Made by a program: the position numbers and the translations under genes. 64,000 bases of DNA from Chloroflexota bacterium (GTDB taxonomy: Bacteria; Chloroflexota; Ktedonobacteria; Ktedonobacterales; Ktedonobacteraceae). Each line of letters opens with the position of its first letter. Within the stretch, counting starts at the first letter, position 1. The stretch is from the NCBI GenBank assembly GCA_005881495.1, contig VBHI01000216.1, forward strand, positions 1-64,000, given 5' to 3'. The notes under the pieces are model-generated. The model did not search any database and was not told the origin of the DNA. It saw only the letters and a list, made by a program, of their open reading frames with translations. This document shows positions 56,622-64,000 of the stretch, piece after piece.

Positions 56622-56933
56622 TTGGCAGAAATAAACAGAGCGGAGGTCATGGATGCACTCCACGAGTGCTACGACCCAGAAATCCCCGTAAATATAGTCG
56701 ACCTGGGTCTTGTTTATAACGTTGACATCGACAATGAAACTGGCATTGTCGGCGTCACAATGACGCTCACAGCAATGGGCTGCCCGATGGCAGGTGAGGT
56801 AATATCCGAAGTCGAGATGCGCGTTACAGAGGTTGAGAACGTCAAAGCCTGCAATGTAGAAATGACATTTGACCCACCCTGGTCAACCGATAAAATGACT
56901 GAGGATGCCAAATGGGAACTCGGCATGATCTAA
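56622..56933 (+). CDS. MIP18/SufT-like iron-sulphur assembly factor (DUF59)
   Basis: A 103-residue protein. The DUF59 signature YDPEIPVNIVDLGLVY is near the start and TLTAMGCPMAGEV holds the conserved cysteine. The family helps iron-sulphur cluster insertion or metabolic monooxygenase assembly. The start is TTG at 56622 with AAGGAG 8 bases upstream. It is a separate transcript with its own palindrome-marked promoter. Confidence 0.88.
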   Translation: MAEINRAEVMDALHECYDPEIPVNIVDLGLVYNVDIDNETGIVGVTMTLTAMGCPMAGEVISEVEMRVTEVENVKACNVEMTFDPPWSTDKMTEDAKWELGMI

Positions 56934-56968
56934 TCTCGTCTCGGCACGATCTAATCTCGTCAAAGTAG

Positions 56969-56988
56969 GGGCGACCCAAGGGTCGCCC
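56969..56988. repeat. Dispersed intergenic palindrome (GGGCGACCC type), second copy
   Basis: The 9-bp arms are identical to those at 10433-10452, with AA as the loop instead of TT. It lies just after the SufT-like gene, next to a tandem CTAATCTCGT duplicate at 56931-56961. Confidence 0.7.
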
Positions 56989-57081
56989 TCCAAACCGCGA
57001 AACGGTCCCCCCACTATCGTTAAGTTGTAAAGCCATGCTATACTATTTTCACATCTCAAAAGCGCACATAGGTGAAAATAG

Positions 57082-57942
57082 ATGGCAAACGCAGGGCAGC
57101 GAACCAGAACAATCTTGCTCATTGTATGTCTTCTCTTTATCGTGGGTGGCAGCGCGATCCTTCTCTATAACACCCTCACACAACCTGGTCAGTTACATGC
57201 TGAAGCTACCGCTACCGTTGCCGCAAAAACAATGGAAACAGCCCAGGCCAATCTCAGAAGCACAGCCCATGTAAAGGCTACAACACAAATTCGCAACAAA
57301 GCTACCGCTACGGCCGAATCTCTTGCTTTTGCCCATGCTACCGCTACAGCCACCTCGCAACAAAAGCTTTATGCTCAGCTAACCAGTGCTCAACCCACCT
57401 TCTACGACTCTTTGAATCAGCAGGACAGTCACCGCTGGGAAGAAGATTCGAAAGCTGGCGGTGGCGGTTGCACCTTCATCAACGGCGCTTATCACGCCAG
57501 TATGCCACAAATAGGTTTTTTCGCCTCCTGTTACGATCTATCAAGCAACTTTAGTAACTTCGTGTTCCAGGTACAGATGACTATACTCAAAGGTGATCGT
57601 GGGGGAATCATCTTCCGTTCCAATAACGCTAAAACAAATTTTTACCTTTTCCGCGTCGGACAGGACGGCTCTTATGATCTCTTCGCCTATGTAGATATCA
57701 ATGGCAGTAATGCCAAATCGCTAGCACAAGGTTCCTCTCCGGCCATACACCGGGGTCTCAACCAACCCAACAAGATCGCGGTGGTTGCTCGCGGCAGCAG
57801 TCTTACCCTCTTCATCAATCAGCAGTATGTTACCAGCGTCAATGACTGGGCGTATCAATCCGGTGCAATCGGTGTCTTCGCTGATGACCAGCTCAATCCT
57901 ACAACGGTGGCTTTCAACAACACAGAAGTCTGGATGTTGTAA
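57082..57942 (+). CDS. Membrane-anchored stalk protein with extracellular lectin-like domain (family member 1)
   Basis: A 286-residue protein. A short N-terminus and one membrane helix (about residues 11-31) are followed by an Ala/Thr-rich stalk (about 40-95) and a C-terminal domain. The C-terminal domain has two cysteines (GGGCTF and FASCYDL), GGIIFRSN, YDLFAYVD and NQPNKIAVVARG. It looks like the concanavalin-type/DUF1080 jelly roll of sugar-binding or sugar-hydrolysing proteins. Unlike members 2 and 3 it has no zinc ribbon. It probably sits on the outer face of the membrane. Function unknown. Confidence 0.7.
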   Translation: MANAGQRTRTILLIVCLLFIVGGSAILLYNTLTQPGQLHAEATATVAAKTMETAQANLRSTAHVKATTQIRNKATATAESLAFAHATATATSQQKLYAQLTSAQPTFYDSLNQQDSHRWEEDSKAGGGGCTFINGAYHASMPQIGFFASCYDLSSNFSNFVFQVQMTILKGDRGGIIFRSNNAKTNFYLFRVGQDGSYDLFAYVDINGSNAKSLAQGSSPAIHRGLNQPNKIAVVARGSSLTLFINQQYVTSVNDWAYQSGAIGVFADDQLNPTTVAFNNTEVWML

Positions 57943-57991
57943 GCTTCAACAGGGAATAGTCCACAAGTGAAAAAATTGGTGAATTTTCATC

Positions 57992-58020
57992 TTGGCGTAG
58001 CACCAAAAGCATGGTATGCT
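57992..58020 (+). promoter_or_regulatory. Promoter of the second stalk protein
   Basis: TTGGCG (57992-57997), 17 bp, TATGCT (58015-58020). It shows that the tandem genes need not be one transcript. Confidence 0.45.
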
Positions 58021-58076
58021 AACACAGCCTTATTGGTATCATAAACTAATAATGTACTCACCAGGAGAAATCTATT

Positions 58077-59234
58077 ATGCAATGTAGTTCTTGTGGCACA
58101 ACACTCCCCCCCGGAGCAAGAAATTGCCCCGCGTGCGGCACAGCCGTTTACGCTTCCAACCCGACAGAGGAAACGTTCCTATCATTGCCTGGTTCTCAAC
58201 CAGAGAGCGCCCGTCCAGCGTCTTCACCTTCCTATCCTCCTGGGCAACCTGCAGCGCCCTTGCCGAATCCTTATGGGCAACCAGGCTACCCTCCGCTGCA
58301 ACAACCTCCCCTCTATCTGGGTGCGCAACAGCCGCCATATACTCCACCCCCGCTGCCCCCGACACAACCACAGAAGACACGGCGGGGACTCTCTAGAGGC
58401 GTGACAATCCTGCTCATCGTATTAGCCCTGCTGATCATGTTCAGTGGCTTTGGTCTTATCTATTACTCAACGGTCTATCATCCCAACCAACTACACGTGC
58501 AGGCCACCGCCACAGTTCAAACACGACAAACAGAAGTGGCGCAGACAACCGCCACTGCCAACGCGCAGGCAACAGGGACAGCCGTCGCTATTGCCAACGC
58601 TACGGCTACCGCTCAGGCACAGGCCACGGCAGCTGCCGTAGCCACTGCCACGGCCCTACAGAACATCTACAACTCGGCTACACAAGGAAGTCCCGTTCTC
58701 AACGACTCACTGAGTTTTAACACTGGCAGCAACTGGGAGGAAGACCAGGCCCAGGGAGGCGGGGGCTGCGCTTTTACAGGGGGTGCATATCACGCCAGCA
58801 TTGATCAGAAGGGATTCTACTTTGCCTGCTCCGCCCAAAATACGTACTTTACCAACTTTGCCTACCAGGTGCAAATGACTATCACAAAGGGCGATGCTGG
58901 CGGAGTCTTCTTACGCGGGAATCGCAACGCGTTTCAATTCTACTTACTGAGTATTGGCAAGGACGGTACTTTTGACCTTTTCGTCTCCAAAGACCAGAAT
59001 CACAGTTCAGATTTGAACTTCGGTAATAGTCCAGCTATCAAAAAAGGTCTGGGTCAAACCAACCTGATAACAGTCGTCGTTCGTGGAAAAAACATCTATT
59101 TTTACGTCAACAAGCAGTACGCCGGAAGTGTCGTTGATAATACTTACACATCTGGTCAAATTGGTGTCTTCGTAGATGCCCACTCCACAGCCACTGATGT
59201 AGCGTTTAAGCATGCCCAGGCCTGGAAACTCTAA
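58077..59234 (+). CDS. Zinc-ribbon, Pro-rich, membrane and Ala/Thr stalk protein (family member 2)
   Basis: A 385-residue protein. A zinc ribbon (CSSCG, then CPACG) opens it, presumably in the cytoplasm. A Pro/Gln/Tyr-rich linker (residues 35-100), a membrane helix (about 110-130) and an Ala/Thr/Gln-rich stalk (135-200) follow. The C-terminal domain matches member 1 (GGGCAF, GGVFLRGN, YLLSIGKDGTFDLF, LGQTNLITVVVRG). Zinc-ribbon membrane proteins of this style are common in Ktedonobacteria, by recollection of the group. AGGAGA precedes the ATG. Confidence 0.75.
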   Translation: MQCSSCGTTLPPGARNCPACGTAVYASNPTEETFLSLPGSQPESARPASSPSYPPGQPAAPLPNPYGQPGYPPLQQPPLYLGAQQPPYTPPPLPPTQPQKTRRGLSRGVTILLIVLALLIMFSGFGLIYYSTVYHPNQLHVQATATVQTRQTEVAQTTATANAQATGTAVAIANATATAQAQATAAAVATATALQNIYNSATQGSPVLNDSLSFNTGSNWEEDQAQGGGGCAFTGGAYHASIDQKGFYFACSAQNTYFTNFAYQVQMTITKGDAGGVFLRGNRNAFQFYLLSIGKDGTFDLFVSKDQNHSSDLNFGNSPAIKKGLGQTNLITVVVRGKNIYFYVNKQYAGSVVDNTYTSGQIGVFVDAHSTATDVAFKHAQAWKL

Positions 59235-59291
59235 GAGTGCCTGCCACCGACAGCACACAGTACTACCTTTACGATAGAGGAGATTACCACC

Positions 59292-60455
59292 ATGCAATGT
59301 ATATCATGTGGAACAGCGCTCCAGCCAGGCATGAGCAACTGCCCGCGATGTGGCGCCCCCATACCTTCAAGCGCTCCCCCTCCTTCATCACCTGGAGGTA
59401 ATACCGATTCGACCATTCCCGCTGACTTTGGCCCATTCAGAGAAACAGCTTCTGCAGCGCCAGCATCTCCCCTTGGAGGCATACCACCACAGAATATCTA
59501 TACTACTGGGACAGCTCAAGATACCATACCAGCAAACAGAAGTATATCTCCTTACGACCCCTATGCTGGGCAACCTTATATCGCAAATCCCCCATCGTAC
59601 GTACCGCCAGCACCGCCAGCACCTCAACCACTGCCAAAGCAGCGTCGCGGCCTCTCTAAAGGTATGCTCATACTGCTAGTGATCCTCGTATTGCTTGTGA
59701 TTGTAGGCAGTAGCATTGTCTATTACTTCTCCATTCCCTATCCCGCCCAGATACGCGCACAGGCAACAGCCACAGCGCAGGCACGGACGAATGCCGTTGC
59801 CACTGCCACAGCACACGTAATCCAGCATGAAAACGCCACGGCCACGGCCCAGGCACAGGCAACCCTCACCGCGCAGCAGAATATCTATGATAAGGCCACC
59901 AGTGGTATTCCAGTAGTCACCGATTCTCTGGCAAACAATAGTCAACTTAACTGGAATCAGTACGATTCGGCCAACAACGGTGGCTGCAACTTCACTGGAG
60001 GAATGTATCACGTCAAAGAGCTTGATACAGGCTATTTTCAACCCTGCTTTGCCCAGTCAAGCAATTTCAGCAACTTTACGCTCCAGGTGCAAATGACCAT
60101 CTTCTCTGGCGAATACGGCGGTCTTATCTTCCGCGCTGATAGCCAGAACTCAAAGTTCTATTTATTACAAATTGGCACCGCTAGTTCATATGAGCTTTTC
60201 ACCTACTTCAACAACAGTGGGAACAATTCCAAAACGTTACTCACGAGTTATTCATCGGCTATTAAAGGGCTGAACCAACCCAACCTTCTCACTCTTATTG
60301 CGCGCGGCAACCAGTTGACGTTATTCGTAAACAAACATTACGTTGATACTGTCAGCAACGGCACCTACAAAACGGGTCAGATTGGCTTCATTGCCTATGA
60401 CAATACAATCCCTTCCGACGTGGCTTACAACAATCTCCAGATTTGGAGGCTATGA
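59292..60455 (+). CDS. Zinc-ribbon, Pro-rich, membrane and Ala/Thr stalk protein (family member 3)
   Basis: A 387-residue paralogue of member 2 with the same order: zinc ribbon (CISCG, CPRCG), Pro-rich linker with repeated PPAP-type stretches, membrane helix (about 120-140), Ala/Thr/Gln stalk and a C-terminal domain (GGCNFTGGMYH, GGLIFRAD, LNQPNLLTLIARG). GAGGAG lies 8 bases before the ATG. The conserved LNQPN block is the most diagnostic motif of the family. Confidence 0.75.
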   Translation: MQCISCGTALQPGMSNCPRCGAPIPSSAPPPSSPGGNTDSTIPADFGPFRETASAAPASPLGGIPPQNIYTTGTAQDTIPANRSISPYDPYAGQPYIANPPSYVPPAPPAPQPLPKQRRGLSKGMLILLVILVLLVIVGSSIVYYFSIPYPAQIRAQATATAQARTNAVATATAHVIQHENATATAQAQATLTAQQNIYDKATSGIPVVTDSLANNSQLNWNQYDSANNGGCNFTGGMYHVKELDTGYFQPCFAQSSNFSNFTLQVQMTIFSGEYGGLIFRADSQNSKFYLLQIGTASSYELFTYFNNSGNNSKTLLTSYSSAIKGLNQPNLLTLIARGNQLTLFVNKHYVDTVSNGTYKTGQIGFIAYDNTIPSDVAYNNLQIWRL

Positions 60456-60494
60456 TTAAGAGAGAACAAAACCCTAGAAAGAATTGGCCTGAAT

Positions 60495-61556
60495 ATGTCA
60501 GACGAGCATCAGTTGTCAGAACTGGAACGAGTCTCTCCTTCCGACGCAACAGTACCTGATCTGCCAGTACCACTTGTATGGCCACCGGCTCAACAAAATT
60601 TCCGTCGACGTAGTATCTACCCAGTCTGGGCAACATATCTGCTCATTTTGCTGGCATTCGTGCTCGTCTTCGGCGGCCTCAACCTTATTTTCTATACCAC
60701 GATATTACAGTATCGCGCCTCACTGCATGAACAGGCAACAGTCACAGCCCACTCAACAGTACAGGCGCTCGAGGCAGTCCAGGCGACGGCAAATACACTC
60801 GCTACCGCGAACGCCAAAATCTATGCCAGTGCCACAGTACAGGCCGGCGCCACTGTCACGACGACCGCCCTCGTCGATAATGCTACTGCCACTGCCACTG
60901 CCTTTGGCAATGTGTTAACCCAGGCCACCAGTGGAACAGCCGCTCTTAGTGATCCACTGAGCGCTAATTCAGGCAACAACAACTGGGACCAGACTCAGGG
61001 CTCAGTTGACGGCCAATGTGTCTTCACAAGCAGCGGTTACCATGTCGTAGCGGCACGGCAAGGCTACTTTCAACCCTGTTTCGCTCAGGCCTCCAGCTTC
61101 AGTAATTTTGCCTACCAGGTGTCACTGATCGTTGACCAGGGGAACCAGGCAGGTATTATCTTTCGCGCTAACAGCACCAGCAATGCTTTCTATCTCTTCT
61201 ACATTGGCATCAACGGGAGCTATAGCCTCGACCTCTATAAAAATGGCAGCCATGCCACAACGCTAAATATTGGACACAGTGCCGCAATTGTGACCGGCTT
61301 GAAACAACCCAACCAGCTTGCAGTAATTGCTTACAAGGGTATCCTCTACCTCTACGTCAATAGGCAATTTATTACCGGCGTGACCAATAGCACCCTGAGC
61401 TCCGGTAAGATCGGCGTGGTTGCCCTCGATTTCAAGAATCCCACCGAGGCGGTATTTAACAATGCCCAGGTATGGAATATCACATCCAGCACAGTGCTCA
61501 CTCCACCTGCCACCAATGCTGCTACTGCTACCCCCACCCCTTCAAGCACGCCATAG
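60495..61556 (+). CDS. Membrane and Ala/Thr stalk protein (family member 4, no zinc ribbon)
   Basis: A 353-residue paralogue. The zinc ribbon is replaced by a short acidic N-terminus. The membrane helix (about 44-66), Ala/Thr stalk (75-140) and C-terminal domain (GQCVFTSSGYH, AGIIFRANS, LKQPNQLAVIAYKG) follow, with an extra Ala/Thr/Pro tail. The ribosome site is weak, and the gene starts 39 bp after member 3, so it is probably cotranscribed. Confidence 0.72.
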   Translation: MSDEHQLSELERVSPSDATVPDLPVPLVWPPAQQNFRRRSIYPVWATYLLILLAFVLVFGGLNLIFYTTILQYRASLHEQATVTAHSTVQALEAVQATANTLATANAKIYASATVQAGATVTTTALVDNATATATAFGNVLTQATSGTAALSDPLSANSGNNNWDQTQGSVDGQCVFTSSGYHVVAARQGYFQPCFAQASSFSNFAYQVSLIVDQGNQAGIIFRANSTSNAFYLFYIGINGSYSLDLYKNGSHATTLNIGHSAAIVTGLKQPNQLAVIAYKGILYLYVNRQFITGVTNSTLSSGKIGVVALDFKNPTEAVFNNAQVWNITSSTVLTPPATNAATATPTPSSTP

Positions 61557-61620
61557 CTCCCAGTACAGCCTCACGACTATCCCTTCCTACTTCACCAATT
61601 GTAAACTATAAGGAGTATCC

Positions 61621-62010
61621 ATGAGCAGACAACGTGTATCCTCAGGTTCACCCTACGAGCCTCGTCTTGGCATCTCCCGTGCTGTTCGCTATGGAAAGAT
61701 CATTGCCGTAGCTGGCACTGCACCGATAGGTCCAGATGGCAAGACAGTCGGTAAAGGAGAAGCAGCCGCGCAGGCCCGCCGCTGTATCTTAATAGTGCGC
61801 AGTGCCCTCGAAGAGTTAGGGGCAAGTCTCTCAGATGTAACGCGCACGCGCATCCTACTCACCCGCATAGAAGACTGGGAGAGCGTAGGACAGGTGCATG
61901 GCGAGTTCTTCGGACAGATTAGACCTGTCAACACCGTCATGCAGGTCACTCGCTTCATAGACCCCGACTGGCTGGTGGAAATTGAAGCCGACGCGGTAAT
62001 AGAGGATTAA
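61621..62010 (+). CDS. RidA/YjgF-family enamine/imine deaminase
   Basis: A 129-residue protein. The family pattern is clear: an N-terminal GISRAVRYGKIIAVAGTAPI, QARRCILIVRSALEELGASL and the RPVNTVMQVTRFIDPDWLVE end with the conserved Arg. RidA hydrolyses reactive enamines formed by PLP enzymes. AAGGAG lies 8 bases before the ATG. The conserved Glu of the active form appears as the end motif EIEADAV. It lies after the stalk family but may be separately expressed. Confidence 0.88.
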   Translation: MSRQRVSSGSPYEPRLGISRAVRYGKIIAVAGTAPIGPDGKTVGKGEAAAQARRCILIVRSALEELGASLSDVTRTRILLTRIEDWESVGQVHGEFFGQIRPVNTVMQVTRFIDPDWLVEIEADAVIED

Positions 62011-62026
62011 TCCATACATTTTTATA

Positions 62027-62055
62027 TTGACATCATCCGATCACCACTCTACAAT
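62027..62055 (+). promoter_or_regulatory. Strong promoter of the small secreted protein gene
   Basis: TTGACA (62027-62032), 17 bp, TACAAT (62050-62055), close to consensus. The gene starts at 62197 after a leader of about 135 bases. Confidence 0.6.
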
Positions 62056-62196
62056 TGTGGCATATACATATTTCATCACTTTCTCACATGGTTTGTGTGA
62101 TTTACACTCAACCTCACTCATGAAACCTGTAACCCGCACCCGTATTATCGGATAGGGGTGCCATTAGAAACACAGTTTAGAGAAAGGAACTGAATC

Positions 62197-62511
62197 TTGA
62201 AGCGTTTTATTGTTAAAGGCATCACCGCCACCATACTGATGGTTGTCTTGGCCTTTCCTCCAGTCGCGTCAGTATTTGCAGCAAGTCCCGGTACACAAGG
62301 GCAGCCAGGTCAGACATGCCTCTCTTCGACTGCTCCCAATGAGCCAGGGCAGGCAGCCAGTGCTCCTGGATCAGCATTTAATGAGACGGGCCCAGGAACA
62401 GCTGGCACTGTCTACGCTGGCAACGGCGTATCAGCTACGCAAGCCAATAGCGCCAATGCTGTCTCTCAGTATGATGTGGCCTGTTTCCAGGTGTCACAAC
62501 CCCAACCGTAG
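62197..62511 (+). CDS. Small secreted protein of unknown function
   Basis: Not recognised. The 104-residue protein has a classical signal peptide (basic start, then TATILMVVLAFPPVASVFA, cleavage after AFA-type ASP). The mature part is Gly/Ala/Ser/Pro-rich (PGTQGQPGQTCLSSTA, GPGTAGTVYAG) with two cysteines that could form a disulphide. The start is TTG with AGAAAGGA upstream. The strong promoter and low-complexity content suggest an abundant surface or spore-envelope protein; that is a guess. Confidence 0.7.
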   Translation: MKRFIVKGITATILMVVLAFPPVASVFAASPGTQGQPGQTCLSSTAPNEPGQAASAPGSAFNETGPGTAGTVYAGNGVSATQANSANAVSQYDVACFQVSQPQP

Positions 62512-63039
62512 CACCAGGCAAAAAAACAACGCACAGGCAAAGAAGCCTGTGACACATGGGGAGAGCGGGTATCCTACCGGTTGGATACCCGCCTTCGTTA
62601 TGTACTGAAGCAAAAGAGCGACGGCCTGCTGCAAGAAGCCTGCCGCCGTGTGTTTCACATCTTATCGTTGGTATGTTCGCCCACTTATTGAGTGCAGGTA
62701 CTCTTCAACCGCCTCCGAAACGTGCATTTCCGGCCCCAATCTGTGGTATGATATCAGTGGTTGACACTTTGAGCTTGTCACAAACACCCACTACAAGCCA
62801 ATCTAGAAGTAAGGCTAGGGGTAGCACCCGTGTTCTCACCGCTTCTCACGCGGCATGAAACCGATAGTGAGCATGTATCGCCAAATAACCTTGCTCTTCC
62901 GCGCATTTGGTGAAGCTTGGTTGACGACAACGACGTAGACTTGAAGCAGTATCAAGCAAGACAGTTTCGTTTCATCAGGAGAAAAGTTGCTCAGGGAATA
63001 GTAAAGCAGATGAGCCTTCCCAACCATGAACACATCCTG
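62512..63039. other. Intergenic region with hairpins
   Basis: About 530 bp. After the stop, ACAGGC/GCCTGT (62533-62550) and GCGGGTATCC/GGATACCCGC (62565-62574 with 62583-62592) form hairpins, probably the terminator of the small secreted protein gene. The rest, from about 62700, has no supported gene. A stretch reading QASPNARKSKVIWRYML on the minus strand is not assigned. Confidence 0.5.
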
Positions 63040-64000
63040 TTACTTTGGTGGTCCTTCGAGGCCGTTCCAGTCGTCAGACTCGTACTCGTGGCGGACGTCC
63101 TCTTGGCGAAGATCAGGAATGGCGACAGGGACGGAGCCGCGGAGCAGGGACCGCAGACCGCAGATACCGACAAGGGAGGCGATGACGCCCCGGTAGACGT
63201 CGAAGTAGGGAGGCTCACCGGTTTGCATGGCACGGGCGAAGCTCTCGCAGACGAGTGCATCGTCGCCGCGATCCCACACCAGATCACGCACCGTGTCCTC
63301 GACCTGCCCTGATTGCGTCGTCCATTCCTCCTTGCGCACCCTGACCCTCCTCGAGTCCCCGTGACGGAGGTTCTCTATCAGCCCTCGAGAGCCATGAATG
63401 CGAATCCAGGAGGTCTCCGGCTCTTGCTCACCTTGCAGGAAGCCGTGGAGCGATTTGAGGAAGGCACCCGTGTCCATGCGAATGAGCATCACGGCTGCAA
63501 TCCCCCTGCCTCGACGAGCGGCGTCCAGGCTCTCCGGCGAGGAATCGGACGGTATCACGAAGGCACTCACCTCGGTCGGCAGGGTGTCGGTGACGTACAT
63601 GACCGGAGTGATCGAGTGGGTGCAGTAGGCGAGCGAGGAGACCCGCGAGCGCCAGTGGCGCGGCTCCTGCCCGAAATGCGTGAGGTAGTCCGGCGAGAAG
63701 CCATGCAGGTACTCGCACTCCCCGTACTGGAACGTCCCCACCTCGCCAGCCTGGTACAGACGACGCAGTTCGCGCGCATGCGGCTTGAACGGATAATTCG
63801 CCGCAAAGAGATAGACGCCTCCAGTCTGTTCCACCGTGCGCAGGAGTTGCACTCCCTCCGCAACCGTTTTACAGGCTGCCGTCTCCGACATCACGTGCTT
63901 GCCAGCCTTGAGCGCCTTGATCGCCAAGGGCGCGTGCGCGTCGAAGAAGTTGGCGAGGATCACTCCATCCATGTCGTGTGCCAAGAAGGCATCATAGTCC
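63040..64000 (-). CDS. Gfo/Idh/MocA-family oxidoreductase (partial, N-terminus beyond window edge)
   Basis: The frame is open to the right edge (DYDAFLAHDMDGVILANFF), so the N-terminal NAD-binding glycine motif is beyond it. Recognisable family parts: HAPLAIKALKAGKHVMSETA with the lysine after the nucleotide domain, and GEVGTFQYGECEYL and HSITPVMYVTD in the sugar-binding half. These enzymes oxidise or epimerise sugars and inositols. At least 320 residues are visible. No neighbour shows the substrate. Confidence 0.85.
   Translation of the reverse strand, partial: DYDAFLAHDMDGVILANFFDAHAPLAIKALKAGKHVMSETAACKTVAEGVQLLRTVEQTGGVYLFAANYPFKPHARELRRLYQAGEVGTFQYGECEYLHGFSPDYLTHFGQEPRHWRSRVSSLAYCTHSITPVMYVTDTLPTEVSAFVIPSDSSPESLDAARRGRGIAAVMLIRMDTGAFLKSLHGFLQGEQEPETSWIRIHGSRGLIENLRHGDSRRVRVRKEEWTTQSGQVEDTVRDLVWDRGDDALVCESFARAMQTGEPPYFDVYRGVIASLVGICGLRSLLRGSVPVAIPDLRQEDVRHEYESDDWNGLEGPPK

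Noticed and set aside
62836..63033. Minus-strand frame containing QASPNARKSKVIWRYML
   Set aside because: It begins without a ribosome site, ends in unrelated sequence and matches no family that I recognise.
1..64000. tRNA or rRNA genes
   Set aside because: No T-loop (GGTTCGAATCC-like) or rRNA-like stretches were found by eye.

Overview
The window looks like a chromosomal segment of a filamentous, multicellular-type Chloroflexota bacterium, most likely class Ktedonobacteria. This is inferred from gene style: many large sensor kinases and LuxR-type regulators, a lone TnpB, zinc-ribbon/membrane/Ala-Thr-stalk proteins, a TrpB2-type tryptophan synthase and G+C-rich intergenic palindromes. No rRNA gene, tRNA gene, CRISPR array or prophage was seen.

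Layout. 1-4.4 kb: a TetR regulator (cut by the left edge) divergent from a PanE/ApbA-like reductase, a pair of flavin-type PPOX proteins and an MFS exporter. 4.6-6.1 kb: an IS4-type insertion sequence with clear terminal inverted repeats and a frameshifted transposase. 6.2-8.8 kb: an operon of two HtrA-like serine proteases and a NarL-type regulator with a degenerate receiver domain. 9.0-10.3 kb: a trpB2 gene broken by an internal deletion. 10.6-12.0 kb: an IS200/IS605-type TnpB element. 12.0-16.9 kb: a two-component pair and a second, divergent GAF/PAS kinase. 17.1-21.3 kb: PadR regulator, a ferredoxin-GltD flavoprotein and two paralogous membrane proteins. 21.5-27.4 kb: a cobalamin riboswitch followed by cbiA, a remnant of cobO, cbiB, a cobD/cobC-type aminotransferase and cobQ, meaning late cobalamin assembly without corrin-ring genes. 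27.4-27.9 kb: transposase debris. 28-31.4 kb: SRPBCC protein, an HD-GYP/LuxR regulator split by a G9 tract, and a sulfite-oxidase-like molybdoenzyme with two frameshifts. 31.5-38.8 kb: a large permease fused to regulatory-looking domains, a BarA-type hybrid kinase and its response regulator. 39.2-45.1 kb: MinD-like ATPase, DUF1579-like protein, cupin, a 952-residue LuxR-family ATPase and a short-chain dehydrogenase. 45.2-51.3 kb: membrane MutS-like ATPase, methyltransferase, ClpS, UspA, GAF protein and DUF711 protein. 51.3-56.9 kb: a Dna2-like Cas4-nuclease/SF1 helicase, ribokinase, nucleoside hydrolase and a SufT-like protein. 57-61.6 kb: four tandem paralogous membrane-anchored proteins. 61.6-64 kb: RidA, a small secreted protein and a Gfo/Idh/MocA oxidoreductase cut by the right edge.

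Four themes stand out. First, five reading-frame breaks coincide with runs of G, which looks like either systematic base-calling error or real decay. Second, related palindromic and tandem repeats recur between genes. Third, the cobalamin locus carries visible scars (cobO tail, stray lipoprotein, transposase debris). Fourth, several gene sets have no familiar name: the four-gene stalk family, the cytoplasmic HtrA pair with its pseudo-receiver regulator, and the permease fused to a winged helix. All functional names are from motifs read by eye; nothing was searched against a database.
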